Part shown: positions 11,926-23,002 of the stretch, in pieces
How positions within the stretch are numbered: the stretch's first letter is position 1
Layout of the letters: the number at the start of each line of letters is the position of its first letter
Assembly: GCA_024752435.1 (NCBI GenBank)
Contig: CP103031.1
Coordinates: forward strand, 926,001-990,000
Origin: Allantophomopsis cytisporea
Taxonomy: Eukaryota; Ascomycota; Leotiomycetes; Phacidiales; Phacidiaceae
Reading direction: 5' to 3'
Length of the DNA stretch: 64,000 nt
The notes under the pieces: generated by a model
Seen by the model: only the letters and a program-made list of their open reading frames with translations
What the model was told of the DNA's origin: nothing
The model's database searches: none
Position numbers and translations under genes: made by a program

Positions 11926-13730
11926 ATCGCACATGTTATGGCCACATCCAAGAGGCTATGCTCGTATCGAAAGTGTTGATTTTGGTCCTGTAAGCTGACG
12001 AGCTGACGGGGTTCTGCGCTGCCAAAAGCTCCGAGAGGCTTTAAAGCTGGTGCGAGAACCAATCGGTAGACTTTGCGAAATATTTACAGACGTCGTACTC
12101 CACGAATTCCTCCGCAGATCTGTGAGACAAGGTTTCAAGGGATTTTGAGTTTAAGCGTGGCGGCGATATATCTATCGATCCTGTGTGAGCTAATGCTTTT
12201 AATTATCTGATCTGCCCTCCGAGAGCCTTTCGCCAAACCTTCTCTTACGATCAATCACAAATTTTTGTAGTATTTTCCTCTTGAATTCATCATTTTGCTG
12301 GTCTGTACTTCATTCATACTCCTTGCAATCGCCAACACCTTCTGTTCATACTCTTGGTTCGTATTGGTCACTCTGGTGTAGTATATGTGTGCCGATCATC
12401 CGAGAGCGTGGCAGAATGCAAAAACAGTAGAAATCACGGTTTGATCTATACTTTCTCGGCCCATTTGAATCAGTTCATTCCCCCTCCCTCCAAAACACGT
12501 TGGCCTCAGTTTAATGATGCTTTGTACAACTATCTTTCATAGGTAAACTAGATCAACATAGACTTACAACCAAAGAGTTGGGGCAAAACCATGAAACGAT
12601 CTTTTGCCACTCGAGATTCTGCTACATCTTTCACAGTGCAGCTCAGTCGTTTTAGTATCTCATCCTTTCATTTTGTAGATATCATCTTGTCAGAATCGAG
12701 CAAGATGCCTGAAGCGGAAACATAGAGATTAACACAAGCAGGCGCCTAAGTCATCAGTCATGCATCTGATTGGTTTATGATATCTTTCGATTTGTGAACA
12801 ATACTGCATACTGATGACAACTGGAAACCATTCCAAATGGGATTAGTATGATAATATTAAGCTCATGATAATGTACAAGCATGAGGCATAGAGTTTTTGC
12901 TAATAAAGGAAGGAAGTATTTATTAACCATCATTCCTCTACTAAGATACACGCCCGCGTATCATCGAATTTCAGTACAAAGAGTAGTGTAATTTGACGAC
13001 AGCACCGATCAGTCCTTTCAGTCGTCGGCTCCTCTCAGGCTTATTAGTTTATTAAGATACGCCCTTATGTTTATATGGAAAAGCTTACTGTCTGCCTGCG
13101 AAATTATCAAGATGGATTATATAAGTATATACTTACATGTATGAACAATGAATGTAGCTTGTTTGTCTTTCATAGAATGTAAATTCAATATCTTTCTTAA
13201 TCTCCTTCAGTCAAAATCATCTACAAGTACTGCTTTCTACTAAAGGTGAGGATAGCGTGCCTAGTCAGATATTTTGTAATGTATTCCTATATGATGTCGA
13301 AATTTGTCCCAACTCATAACGACTTGATACTGGAGACAAATTGCAAAGAATTTACAACTGAAAGAGCAATGATTACACGATATGTATATTCAGGACCATT
13401 ATATACAGCTTTGCTAAGTAAAAGGCTAAGCTGTAAGTCTGGCTATTTTTGAACACATATTAACTGTGGCACTATTTTCAAGATGATACATCGATTTATA
13501 GCCATCCTCTTGAACTCGAGCTCTACGAGATAATTATTCTAGTGAATGGAGACGCTATCACTTCAAAACTTTGTATCGTATGCATTGCATCCACAATAAT
13601 AAAAAGTAAGGATCGGCCCTGAAGATGAAAAGATTATCTTTGTTGACTTCGTAGCCTGACTTCGAGTATCATTCCTAATGCTTGATTCTCAATATCTCGT
13701 ACAGGATATAGATGTTTATATAATTCGGGA

Positions 13731-13758
13731 TTCTAACACTTACCAAATAGTGTTAGAA
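13731..13758. repeat. 10-bp perfect inverted repeat (hairpin)
   Basis: TTCTAACACT and AGTGTTAGAA flank an 8-nt loop within the AT-rich desert. No T-run or gene end adjoins it, so it is not called a terminator. Confidence 0.8.
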
Positions 13759-14171
13759 AATTGAGATTAAAAGTGTACAATGTAGGCAACTTATTCAATG
13801 GTAGTTAAGGTATTAAGTTGAATGAAGAAGGTATCTTGTAGTGACAACTGTGTATCACAAAGTTAGCCATTAATAAATATCCCTCTTTTTCTCCCTATAA
13901 ACATCTAGACGTAAGTAGAATATTAGGTAACTTATGCTCCTGTCTTAAGGTATAGTAGTTACGTTGTAATAGACTAACGGGATAGCATTTAGCCTAAGAG
14001 AGACTTTTTTAATATAAACAACTGGCTATTTCGCAAATTACTTCTATCTAGAATGGTAAGTATAGTAAAACTACACTCTCGACAAGCTATAAGGTATACC
14101 GGCGTAAAGTGCTTTGAAAGGTAGCTATCTAGTCAGTTAGAGTTGCTATTTAGTCTTACCTTGCAAATCCA

Positions 14172-14207
14172 TCAAGTGTTCACTTCAATCTAACAGAGAA
14201 CACTTGA
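14172..14207. repeat. 10-bp perfect inverted repeat
   Basis: TCAAGTGTTC and GAACACTTGA are separated by 16 nt within the AT-rich desert. It shares the core AGTGTT with the hairpin at 13731-13758. Confidence 0.8.
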
Positions 14208-16266
14208 GTCATATCTAGATAGTATCGTAGTATATTAATAGTATTTTAGTCCTAGATGGGACTTCAAAGTATTCTGAAAAAAAATCAAGAATAGTATAGT
14301 TATAGATTCGTTAGTAGTCTTTAGAGAGGTAAGGAAGCCAACTCTTATTCTGTGCATCTAATATTCAAACTTACGACGAGACAGAAGACAATCGAAAACT
14401 AAGCTATGCTTAAGTTGCCAGTTGCTATTTTCAAAGGAGATCTGGTATACAAGTTCTTTCCATGGCGATCTAGCGCTTAATGTAGAACTTCTGCTTTAAT
14501 GCAATTTGAGCCTTTCGTAGAGAGTAAGTAGGGTCTCCTTCATCTTGTCTTATCTTTTGTCTTCAAGGCCGAAAGTAACGATGCATAAAATAAAAGCTTT
14601 TTCCTTTGATCTGGTTTTGTGCTTCGTTATAGCTCAGGTGGCCGCCAAGAACACGTATGGAAAAGTAGCTGGTTTACAGCTCTTACGATATAAGTACATA
14701 TGAATAGATTTGATCGCTATATAGCTCAGCGATGCTTCGTATGAGATAATGCTTGATAAACTTGGTGAAGGTCGTTGGCCTTGCTAGGGCTTGTGCCGAT
14801 GCGACAGTACTGGGGTATACGCACATGAAACCCAAGTGGTGCCTAAGATAGGTTGATCGCCGTTGTAGAAGAGTAGAAGGACCTTCTAGAACTTCTTGAT
14901 CTGCGACCCTTATGCTTTTATCATTATCAATCAACTGTGAGATAAGTTAACGTTGGAGCTTTACCTTACTTCTTTTCTTTTCCTTCCCCCCTTTTTCTTT
15001 GTTCTTTATATACAGAGTACGGTAGCAATGACAGATTCAGTAACTAGTAGGTGAAACTAGCAGCCTTTTAAGCTTGAATGGACTGAAGAATGTTGTCCAT
15101 CAGATAGCAAACGAAGGCTAGGGGTAAGTACACACAGTGGAAAATGTGGGTGGAGAATTGAATATAGAAAGCTTATCTAGGTACCCATATACATTCTACT
15201 TAGTATGGAGTACAAGTAATTCGTATCTTTATTTGTTTACTTCCAGGGTTGGTAAGCTGATAATTTTTAGTTTGTTGACTGCAGTTGACGGTAGTTGACG
15301 CGACTTGGTTCCTGTCTATCAAGGCATCCATACCCCTATCTTCAAGGATAAGAAAGTACTTGATACTCACTCACAATACTAACGAATAACTTCTTTGTAA
15401 CAGACGGTAGCTACCGTATCGTACTTGAATCACGGCAACAAGAAGAATGGATAAATAGATAGAGTGTCGAAAGTGTACAGTCTGCACTACGTATCATGGC
15501 GATAAAGAGTGCCTCAGCCTCTCACTCACTCCCAATATAGCTTTTTGTTCTCAGGATCAATGTTCCCCGCCCTTCATTTGCGCTTGGGTTGTTAGCAGTT
15601 GACAACTAGTGGATAGGTAAGGCCAAAGTAGCCAGCAGGGGAGGGACCCTTCACCATTCATAAATACATAGCTCAACCATGATGGTGCTTCACCCCTGTG
15701 ACTTTCATATTACCTCTGTAATGACGGTAATCACACATGCTGGCAAAACAGTAATTTGTCCTGAAATAAATCCTTCCCCCAGACTGTTTGTTGCTCAGAG
15801 TTCAGCAGCGTTTCTAGCTATAGCTACTCTACTTCAGACTCTCCCAGCGTCTCTCTATCCAGGCAACAAACATAGATAGTAATAGCATCCGGAGTTCACG
15901 GCTCACAGACAGCCCAGATCACAGTTTCCACGTTTTTCTGGCATCTTCGGGGCTCATGAGCGACCGGTGACCAGTGTGGCTATTGACCATTGACCATTGA
16001 CAAGTTTCGTGTGGCCCAGCAACAGGCCGATCTTATTCGTTGCCGGCATCATATCAAAGCGTTGTCGCAGTATTATTCGTGTGTTGCAGCATCCTATTGC
16101 ATCAGGTCCGTTTTAAGAAGTGCAGAGTAGTAAGGTAAGGGAGTTGGGCAGAAATAAATCCTTTACATGAGTTAGCAGGTAAGGAGCAGAATACTTATTT
16201 TATGAGGAAAGAGGAAAGAGGACAGAGTGCAAACAGACAGCAGTTGAAAGGATGTTGGATGATGGA

Positions 16267-16290
16267 TGGACTGGACTGGACTGGACTGGA
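16267..16290. repeat. Pentamer tandem repeat (GACTG)n
   Basis: About five units of GACTG in a row, preceded by ATGGATGG-type repeats. Confidence 0.85.
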
Positions 16291-16419
16291 CGGATACGGA
16301 GTAAGTACTGTACGCAGTGGATATGAATGTATGTAGATGGATATCATCGCCAATTAAGTACAGACATAATCATTTACTTGATACAGAGTCCATATCCATC
16401 AATACTCCATAGATGATAG

Positions 16420-16420
<1 letters not shown>

Positions 16421-16457
<37 letters not shown>
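16421..16457. repeat. (ATC)12 microsatellite
   Basis: An uninterrupted ATC triplet run of 37 nt, about 780 bp upstream of the KAR9 start. Confidence 0.95.
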
Positions 16458-17239
16458 GAGAGAGTTGCTTAGAACACCTTTTCTTGTCGTTGAAAGTTCT
16501 GTGTGAGAGTCGCGCTGCGTCGTATTATTTATTGGCTTGTTTACTTTCCCACTTAATCCGCATCCTCGACCGCGTCCGCATACGCGCTACTATCATTATT
16601 ATTATTATTATCATCGTTGTCGCCTGTCGACTTTATTGTTTTCTTGTTCTCTATCAACTTCCTTTTTCAATCCGTCACATCGTATCCCATTCCATCCCCA
16701 CCTCTTTTCGCCGTATTTGTACAGTACTATATACTTCATCACTTGGTACTCACTGTACTGTCCGAGGATACTTGCTACCTTTATCTCGCCTAATCAGCTC
16801 GGTTCACTGCTTGGTGTCCACCGCTTTCCTACTCATCTAACGATTCAGACTCAAGAGAGTTAAAGTCCACTTGTTCCACACCTCTGGTCATCTCAATTTT
16901 AGGCACGAGTCGCATAGAGGCGTCCATTAGCACACGGAAACTACACTCGTCTCCAGAAAGTGTGTATCGCGCATAGGAACATAGCAACAAGCGCTCCATG
17001 TTTGCAAAACCCCTGGCCGCTGCCCTCTGAGTGTGTATGTGTTTGCACACCCAGAGGTTGTCAAGTACACTCTACATGCACTCAGTGTGAATAGAAAAAC
17101 TTTTGCGCGACGCGACGCCCATCTCATCATCATCTCTCGCATTGCCCGTATTTGCTAGAACAACAGTCGACACCCTCGAAATCGCCAAAGCACAATCCCC
17201 GCTCCTCATCTGCTCAAGTCGGCAAATTGTGCAGATCCG

Positions 17240-20200
17240 ATGACTTCTATTGATCCATATGATGATAATAGAATTAGCTTACCCCTTCCCTCGATACTTA
17301 ATACGAGTGAACAATCCACAACGCCGGCTGGGCCCCTGCAGCCACATCTACAGAGTCCATCGTCACCACCGTCTGAAAACACCTTACGAGTTGTTAGACA
17401 AGCTCGAAAACCCTCGCCTGGCTTAGCAGCACGATTGGCAGCTCTAGGTTTCGGTAACGGCAGCACCAAAGAACGACAATCAGCTGCTCAGATCGCTGCC
17501 ATCGGTAGAATCCCCGAAGACCAGATCCGACAACTTGAGTCCAAACATCAATCCAGCTCACTCCCACATATCATTCAACGACGAGGACGAGCTTGGAGTG
17601 GTGCTGCTGCAGCACTCACGCCACAACTAACCGGCGAGAGCTACACCAGCACTTTATCCGGAGGAGAATATAAATTTGCGGAAGGCGGACCCAGAGACAG
17701 GACATTTTCTACTGCGAGCTCAGTAGAGCGCGCTATGAGTACACATGATGAGTTAGTGGAGCTGGAGAAAGCTCAAGCAGAAGAGATGGACTCGAACAAA
17801 TACATACTCCCTGATCATGTTAACGGCAACGGTACGAAGACTATACCGGAAGTTCGACAGGAACATATCGAGAGATACGTTCCGAAGGATGAAGAGGACG
17901 GAATGCCACCACCCCCTCCGCCGAAGGACTCTCCAGTTCAAAAACTCCGCTCAGGAAGTGTTGGAATCGAAGAGGCTCCTAGCTATGCAAATGAGGTGGA
18001 CTCTTACTTCGTTTCAAATCCTTTTGGTTTACAAAGAACAGGATCCATATATACGCTTTCTAGAGCATCGTTTGCCAGTCAACTTGCACAATTGACGTCT
18101 TTACAACTTCCTGATGCCGAATCACTTTCCAGCAAAGTTTCTGCGATACCAACATCGCATGCAGCCTCGACGGCATTGATGGGTGCAGCCGAGCAAATCA
18201 GAAGTTGGATTCAAAAGGCTTCCGAGGTTCTGAGTGGGTTAGAAGCAGAAGACGATGTAGAGTGGGCCGCAGCTGGTGGTCGAGAAGGGCTAGAGGACGT
18301 CGACAATGCGATTACGAGATTCGAGGACCTCATCAACGTTTACCTGAGCGCGATCGAAGAACTACAATGCCGTGAGGATATTGCAACCGTGGACGCAGAA
18401 GAGCTTACTACGGTCGTTACCCAAGTGGAGACGATACTAGTCGAGTGGGACACGATCAAGAAGACCTTGAAGGGAGTGAAAAATCAAGTGGAAACCGCAA
18501 TGGAGTGGGAGCAACTGTGGAATGTGGTCTTGGGTGATATTGGGAACGAGATTGAAGTTCTGAGCCGGCTCATCTTTGAATTGGAGGAGAAGAGACACAA
18601 ATCGTTAATTGTTGACATGGAGGACGGTGTAGACATTGGTGAGCTACAGACAATTGTTGAAGAAGCGCCCAATCCAGGTTCACGATTGCAGACGCACCGG
18701 AGCAGATTTAGTATGTCTACGGGATTGGGGATGAGCCCAAGCTCACCAAGCACAAACACTATGTCGCACGACGATTCGAGTCTATTGGCATTATTTGCCC
18801 GTATGCAACCCCTTCGAGCCTCGCTCGATTTCTTGCCTATGCGTCTGTCTGCTTTTCATATGAGAGCCGAAAAGATGTTCCCTACAGCTTGCGAAGAACT
18901 CGAAGAGAGAAGACATAGCTTGGAAAAGGATTGGAAGCGTCTTGAAGCAGATGCGGAGTCCTTGCGGAAAGAGCTTGGGGAGGATCGATGGGTGCTAGTC
19001 TTCCGCGGTGCTGGTCGTCAAGCACAGAAGATGTACGAGTCTGTTGAAAGAAGCTTGGTGAAGCTTCAGGAAGCCTTCGAGTCTAGCAGTGAGACACCGC
19101 AGACCATGATGAAGAAGATCGACAATTATGAGGCTAAGAAAATGCATTACGGCCCTGCCATCGAACAAGTTCTGTCAATCATTGAGAGAGGTGTCAAAGA
19201 TCGATTGACTGTCAACGGAGAGATTCTAAGACTTCAACAAGACATGGCAAACAAGTGGGAGTCACTGAAGGCTGAGATGAAGGAGGCTGATGAGGTGGTG
19301 GAAGATTTGCACACGGAAACAAAGACACAAGCACTCCGAGATTCGATCTCAAGCATGGTTTCGAACGACAGATCTACTGTAGGTAGCCGTGCAGACACTC
19401 CTAGCAGTTCTCCTGCCTCATCAATTGTCATGGGCGGTGTGAATGGGGGACTAGATCGCTACGCTCAAGGAAACGGCGCAAAGTCACGATCATCCAGCTC
19501 TTCTAGATTGCCTTTGTCTGGTAGTCCATATGGCGGCCTGTCTAACAGTGGGCAGTATAGCAGTGGGCTGTCTAACAGCGGGCAGTACAGCAGTGGACTG
19601 TCCAGTAGTGGGCAGTACGGCAGTGGATTGTCTAGTGGTGGACGCAGATATTCAAATCAAAGTTCTACATCGGCGGCATCAAGACCAGAGCGCAAAAACA
19701 TGCTTACCACACGAATGTCGAGTTATGGATCGTATGGTTCACCAGGCAACAAAGCAGGGTCGCCATCATCACGCAGCGGTTCCGAAACTCCGCCCATTAG
19801 TTATAGAGGACCACAATATATGGTACAACGACCTCAAGCTCGCCCAACTATCCCTATTCATGAGCGGCCCCGCTGGACCATTGCCACTAACGTCAAGAAA
19901 GACGTTGTAGGCCATGGCCTTAGTCCTCTCATCAAACATGCCCCAAGCCCATATACCCGCATTCCGATTCCTCCTGAGGGTCTACCACCTGGGGCACGCC
20001 CCGTTGCAACTCCCAACAACGACAGCAAAATTCCCACACGTAGTCCTCTCTCGAGAGCGGCTACTGCCTCTCCATCATCTGCATCACGCTCACGTATTCC
20101 ATATGCCGGCCGAGCTTCTGTAAGCCCTTCTCCGGGCCCATATTCTCAACAGGCCCTCAACTCCCAGTCTCCTTCTAAGCGACCTAGCCTAGGCAGCAGT

Positions 20201-20554
20201 ATAACGAATAACAGACTTCGAAGATCAAGCGTGCATCCGAATGAACTTAATGCTACCAGCCCACTTTCGAAGGCTTCTCTTTCTGTAAGACCAGCCAGTT
20301 CCTTAGCAACTCAGCGAAGCGCTAGCAGTATGGCTACCAGTCGCAGAATCAGTCTTCTACCTGTACCGACTCCAGAGAAAAACCGGGGTCGGTCTGCTAG
20401 CAGCATGGCTCCGGGCAGGCCTGGCAGCTCATTAAACTATGGCAGAGAAACTCCTCAGCTAGCCACTTCTGCCCATTCAGATAGAGCGAGAAGGGCTAGC
20501 AGTAATCATAGCTCCCAAAGCAGGGGTAGTACTGGAGTATCCAGATGGCGTTAA
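17240..20554 (+). CDS. KAR9: KAR9-type spindle-positioning protein
   Basis: A single 1104-aa frame. Residues about 260-680 match the Kar9 family: helical segments including IRSWIQKASEVLSGLEAEDD, a central coiled region (VVTQVETILVEWDTIKKTLK) and ESVERSLVKLQEAFESSSET. The C-terminal 400 residues are Ser/Pro/Arg-rich and disordered, and contain two SxIP sites, S929-K-I-P932 and S951-R-I-P954, the consensus used to bind EB1/Bim1 at microtubule plus ends. Family role: Kar9 links Bim1-coated microtubule tips to a type V myosin to orient the spindle and move nuclei. A 30-bp coding repeat at 19535-19645 gives 3.7 copies of a Gly-Leu-Ser-x-Ser-Gly-Gln-Tyr-x-Ser unit. It is longer than yeast Kar9 (644 aa), as expected from the long tail. 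The ATG at 17240 is the first in frame, followed closely by the conserved-looking body. Confidence 0.9.
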   Translation: MTSIDPYDDNRISLPLPSILNTSEQSTTPAGPLQPHLQSPSSPPSENTLRVVRQARKPSPGLAARLAALGFGNGSTKERQSAAQIAAIGRIPEDQIRQLESKHQSSSLPHIIQRRGRAWSGAAAALTPQLTGESYTSTLSGGEYKFAEGGPRDRTFSTASSVERAMSTHDELVELEKAQAEEMDSNKYILPDHVNGNGTKTIPEVRQEHIERYVPKDEEDGMPPPPPPKDSPVQKLRSGSVGIEEAPSYANEVDSYFVSNPFGLQRTGSIYTLSRASFASQLAQLTSLQLPDAESLSSKVSAIPTSHAASTALMGAAEQIRSWIQKASEVLSGLEAEDDVEWAAAGGREGLEDVDNAITRFEDLINVYLSAIEELQCREDIATVDAEELTTVVTQVETILVEWDTIKKTLKGVKNQVETAMEWEQLWNVVLGDIGNEIEVLSRLIFELEEKRHKSLIVDMEDGVDIGELQTIVEEAPNPGSRLQTHRSRFSMSTGLGMSPSSPSTNTMSHDDSSLLALFARMQPLRASLDFLPMRLSAFHMRAEKMFPTACEELEERRHSLEKDWKRLEADAESLRKELGEDRWVLVFRGAGRQAQKMYESVERSLVKLQEAFESSSETPQTMMKKIDNYEAKKMHYGPAIEQVLSIIERGVKDRLTVNGEILRLQQDMANKWESLKAEMKEADEVVEDLHTETKTQALRDSISSMVSNDRSTVGSRADTPSSSPASSIVMGGVNGGLDRYAQGNGAKSRSSSSSRLPLSGSPYGGLSNSGQYSSGLSNSGQYSSGLSSSGQYGSGLSSGGRRYSNQSSTSAASRPERKNMLTTRMSSYGSYGSPGNKAGSPSSRSGSETPPISYRGPQYMVQRPQARPTIPIHERPRWTIATNVKKDVVGHGLSPLIKHAPSPYTRIPIPPEGLPPGARPVATPNNDSKIPTRSPLSRAATASPSSASRSRIPYAGRASVSPSPGPYSQQALNSQSPSKRPSLGSSITNNRLRRSSVHPNELNATSPLSKASLSVRPASSLATQRSASSMATSRRISLLPVPTPEKNRGRSASSMAPGRPGSSLNYGRETPQLATSAHSDRARRASSNHSSQSRGSTGVSRWR
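19535..19645 (+). repeat. 30-bp coding minisatellite in KAR9
   Basis: Three full units and one partial unit of 30 bp (19535-19564, 19565-19594, 19595-19624, then partial), encoding a Ser/Gly/Tyr decapeptide. Units differ mostly by synonymous or Ser/Asn changes, so the repeat is kept in frame. Confidence 0.9.
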
Positions 20555-21333
20555 ACATCTGGAAGGCTCGGTGGAGGGTGCTTGGTGGCGTTTTATTGGT
20601 TCTTTTGAGCGTTCATTATTTGGGCATTGTTTTGTTTGTGGATACCATTCGTTGGGGGCTGCGGAAATGGATGGGTGTATTTTTATAAGACGAGAATATA
20701 TTGTCTTCATTTGAAGCGCAGTCTTTGTCGTAAATGGAATTTGACAATAAAGTGATGCTGAACAATACCATCTTGAAAACCTAGGTGATTGGGATCTTAG
20801 TACCTAACCATGTAAAACAATGATCATTGATTCCTTTCTTCGCACGCCTTTTACTCGTGAATGTCCATTGATTGGTGGACAGACCTCCTGAGAAGGCGGG
20901 AGATGACAGCTTGAACGAGCTGCAGGTGGGAAATGGAGAGTACAGGAAGCATTTACGAATTGCTCTGGTTGGTGCTGCTGGATGAATTTGTCCTCCCTCC
21001 TTTCATGGTTGAGTACATTTATTATACTGCTGGCGAAGTACCATTGTCATTAATTCAACACAGTAATATCCTAGTTTCAGCACTTAGTTAGGTATTTGCA
21101 TGAAGCAAGTCTGTAAAGCGACGGCAGGTATATATGTACATATTAACTAGGAGGAGCTATCAATGAAAGTCGTTTGCACGGCAGCCTCGCTTCCGCAATT
21201 ATCCCGAACTACATCACAACTCGAGCTCAAGCTCAAGTCTCCAGCTCCCAGCTCCATCCCCCGTCCTCAAATCCTGCCTGCATTTGCGTCAACGCAGCGA
21301 AGCCGAGCCTCAATTTCTCAATAATCGCCCAAC
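20555..21333. other. Intergenic between KAR9 and EMC6
   Basis: About 780 bp with no gene supported. It holds the 3' flank of KAR9 and the promoter of EMC6. The 154-codon frame that starts upstream and overlaps EMC6 is out of frame with it and is a shadow. Confidence 0.6.
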
Positions 21334-21750
21334 ATGCTCTCCGAACGCGAGCTTCAGATTTCCCCGTTGGTGAACGATTCAATCATCCACAACACAAAGG
21401 TAGGCTCAACACCGACGCGCCTACTAGTGCACCATCTCTAACTATCCCTATAGACACTCTCGAACTTACACAACCTAACCGCCTCCCTCTTCGGTATCGC
21501 GGCCGGCATTCTGGGCCTCGAATCCTACCCAGGCTTCCTCTTCTACCTCATTTTCAGCTTGCTCACCAACATCCTCATCTACATCTTCCACGTTCTGCCC
21601 GAGAGTGCTGCAGCGGGTGCGAAGGCCACACCGGGTGATACAAGCTTGTTTGTGCGAAGTGCTTTCGCTTTCTGGAGTGGTGGTGTCGTTGAAGGTCTCT
21701 CTGGCTTTGTGCTTACTTGGACACTGTTTTATGGGCTGGTTAGGGCATGA
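21334..21750 (+). CDS. EMC6: ER membrane protein complex subunit 6
   Basis: Two exons, 21334-21399 and 21454-21750, are separated by a 54-nt intron (GTAGGC to TAG, phase 0, with CTAAC near the acceptor). The product is 120 aa, close to the usual 105-115 for EMC6. It begins MLSERELQISPLVNDSII, then has hydrophobic segments at about residues 33-48, 50-70 and 95-115, including GIAAGILGLESYPGFLFY and FWSGGVVEGLSGFVLTWTL. These match the Emc6/TMEM93 fold of three membrane spans. Family role: an integral subunit of the EMC, which inserts tail-anchored and multipass proteins into the ER membrane. The start ATG is the only one that gives the conserved N-terminus in frame after splicing. Confidence 0.9.
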
Positions 21751-22031
21751 TTTGCAAGCGTAGGGCGTTGTTGGTGATATATACATACATGAATTATTGC
21801 ATTGAAAGGATTACTGTTTGATTTACGTTGTTCCATGTGTGATTGGGTTGGAATTGCTTGTGAAACCTGGATGAAATGCGTTTCTTGCGATAAAGGTAAG
21901 AATATGAAGCATTTGTGATGGATCCGCTTTTACCTTGTCTATGCAACAGATCTCAGTCATTGAAGGTGAGCTGAGCCAAACACTTGGTGCTAGGGACTGA
22001 GGACTTAGAAGTTAATGGATAAAAACACTCG
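21751..22031. other. Short intergenic stretch
   Basis: 3' flank of EMC6; nothing recognisable. Confidence 0.5.
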
Positions 22032-22765
22032 TCATAAGTGCTGCATCACCTTGTTGTGACCTTCCACGCCTTTTCGACATTGGCCTTTGTCAGTAAGATC
22101 CGGTCTATTGTGATTAATATGTGTGATGTGCTTTTTGAGTGAAGCATATTTAAAATTAGGAAGGGACAGGTGGCACTTGGGTTTTAGAGTAGAGATATGA
22201 GAAATGAGCAAAGACTGAAGGGGCTTCAATGATCTGAAATCCATTCGAAGGATGCTGATAAGAGAATCTACGAAGAGGTCGCAGAAGACTATGACTTCTC
22301 CACCTTTGGCCACACTCTTCGAATACAGTAGAAGTAGGTCATCAGATGTTACGTCTCGCCTGATCAATTAGGGAATATAGTCTCATCGTTACACAAGCAA
22401 CAGCTACAGATTTCCGCGTTTCTGATAGTAAAATGGAATTACTTGAATGCATTTTCTTCATGAAAGATCAAGTTATCATAACCTATTACTTTTACTGAAC
22501 ACGAACATAAAGCTGTCCGTGCTAAAGGTAGCTCAAAGTCCAAAGCCCAATTTGTTAGCAAGTCCACTTCTCTGAGATATTTGACATTACCCAAGCTATC
22601 TTCACAGCCAGTGGCTCCATCATCATCGATAAGTCAAGTGATAACCGATACTTGCAGAGTGTCCCGCTATTATTCGTTATAGACTCTATGAAGGAGTTGT
22701 ATTTTGTCAGCGTCGAGCAGGTATTCTAGAGCGTGATGTCGAGTAAGCCCAGAAGGCGTACAAAT
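22032..22765 (-). pseudogene. Decayed or unrecognised minus-strand gene
   Basis: Three coding-looking blocks read on the minus strand. The first (about 22765-22670) has TPSGLTRHHALEYLLDADK and ends in tandem stops TAA-TAG. The second (22633-22443) is open for more than 60 codons and contains REVDLLTNWALDFELPL. The third (22359-22032) ends the frame and contains DVTSDDLLLLYSKSVAKGGE. The last two join in phase across an 83-nt intron (22442-22360, GTAATT to CAG with CCTAAT upstream). The stops between the first two blocks (TAA, TAG, TGA) have no clear splice that removes them. This looks like a gene that has lost its 5' coding integrity, or whose upstream exons I have misjoined. The first block has a faint ankyrin-like look, but I do not assign a family. 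Confidence 0.4.
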
Positions 22766-23002
22766 CTCTGGATGGAAAGATCTTATTCTATTAAACATAA
22801 TAAAAGATCATTGACATTGATAGGACAAGCATCTAATAACTATAGCTTCACAAGAAGGCAAACATGCTATGACCTATGCCTAATGCAACAAGCTACAACC
22901 GTAATGCACGGTTAGCTACGCTGAGCAAGACAATGCAACTGATAAAACATACTCTTCGTCTCTTTATAAATATTTGAACCTGACAAAAATCGAAATGTAA
23001 CA
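22766..23002. other. Short AT-rich intergenic stretch
   Basis: 3' flank of the GTPase gene; no gene seen. Confidence 0.5.

Larger units (their letters stand above)
11926..17239. other. 5.3-kb gene desert, AT-rich in the middle
   Basis: No gene supported. From about 12.5 to 15.3 kb the sequence is TA-rich with frequent stops in all frames, which would fit decayed repeat DNA. It contains two 10-bp perfect inverted repeats (13731-13758 and 14172-14207). From 15.5 kb composition returns to normal. Tandem GACTG units (about 16267-16290), an (ATC)n tract (16421-16457) and TTA/ATC runs (about 16590-16615) lie in the presumed upstream region of KAR9. Confidence 0.6.

Noticed and set aside
13731..14207. 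Hairpins as transposon terminal inverted repeats
   Set aside because: Each is a short local palindrome rather than a pair bounding an element, and no target-site duplication is visible.
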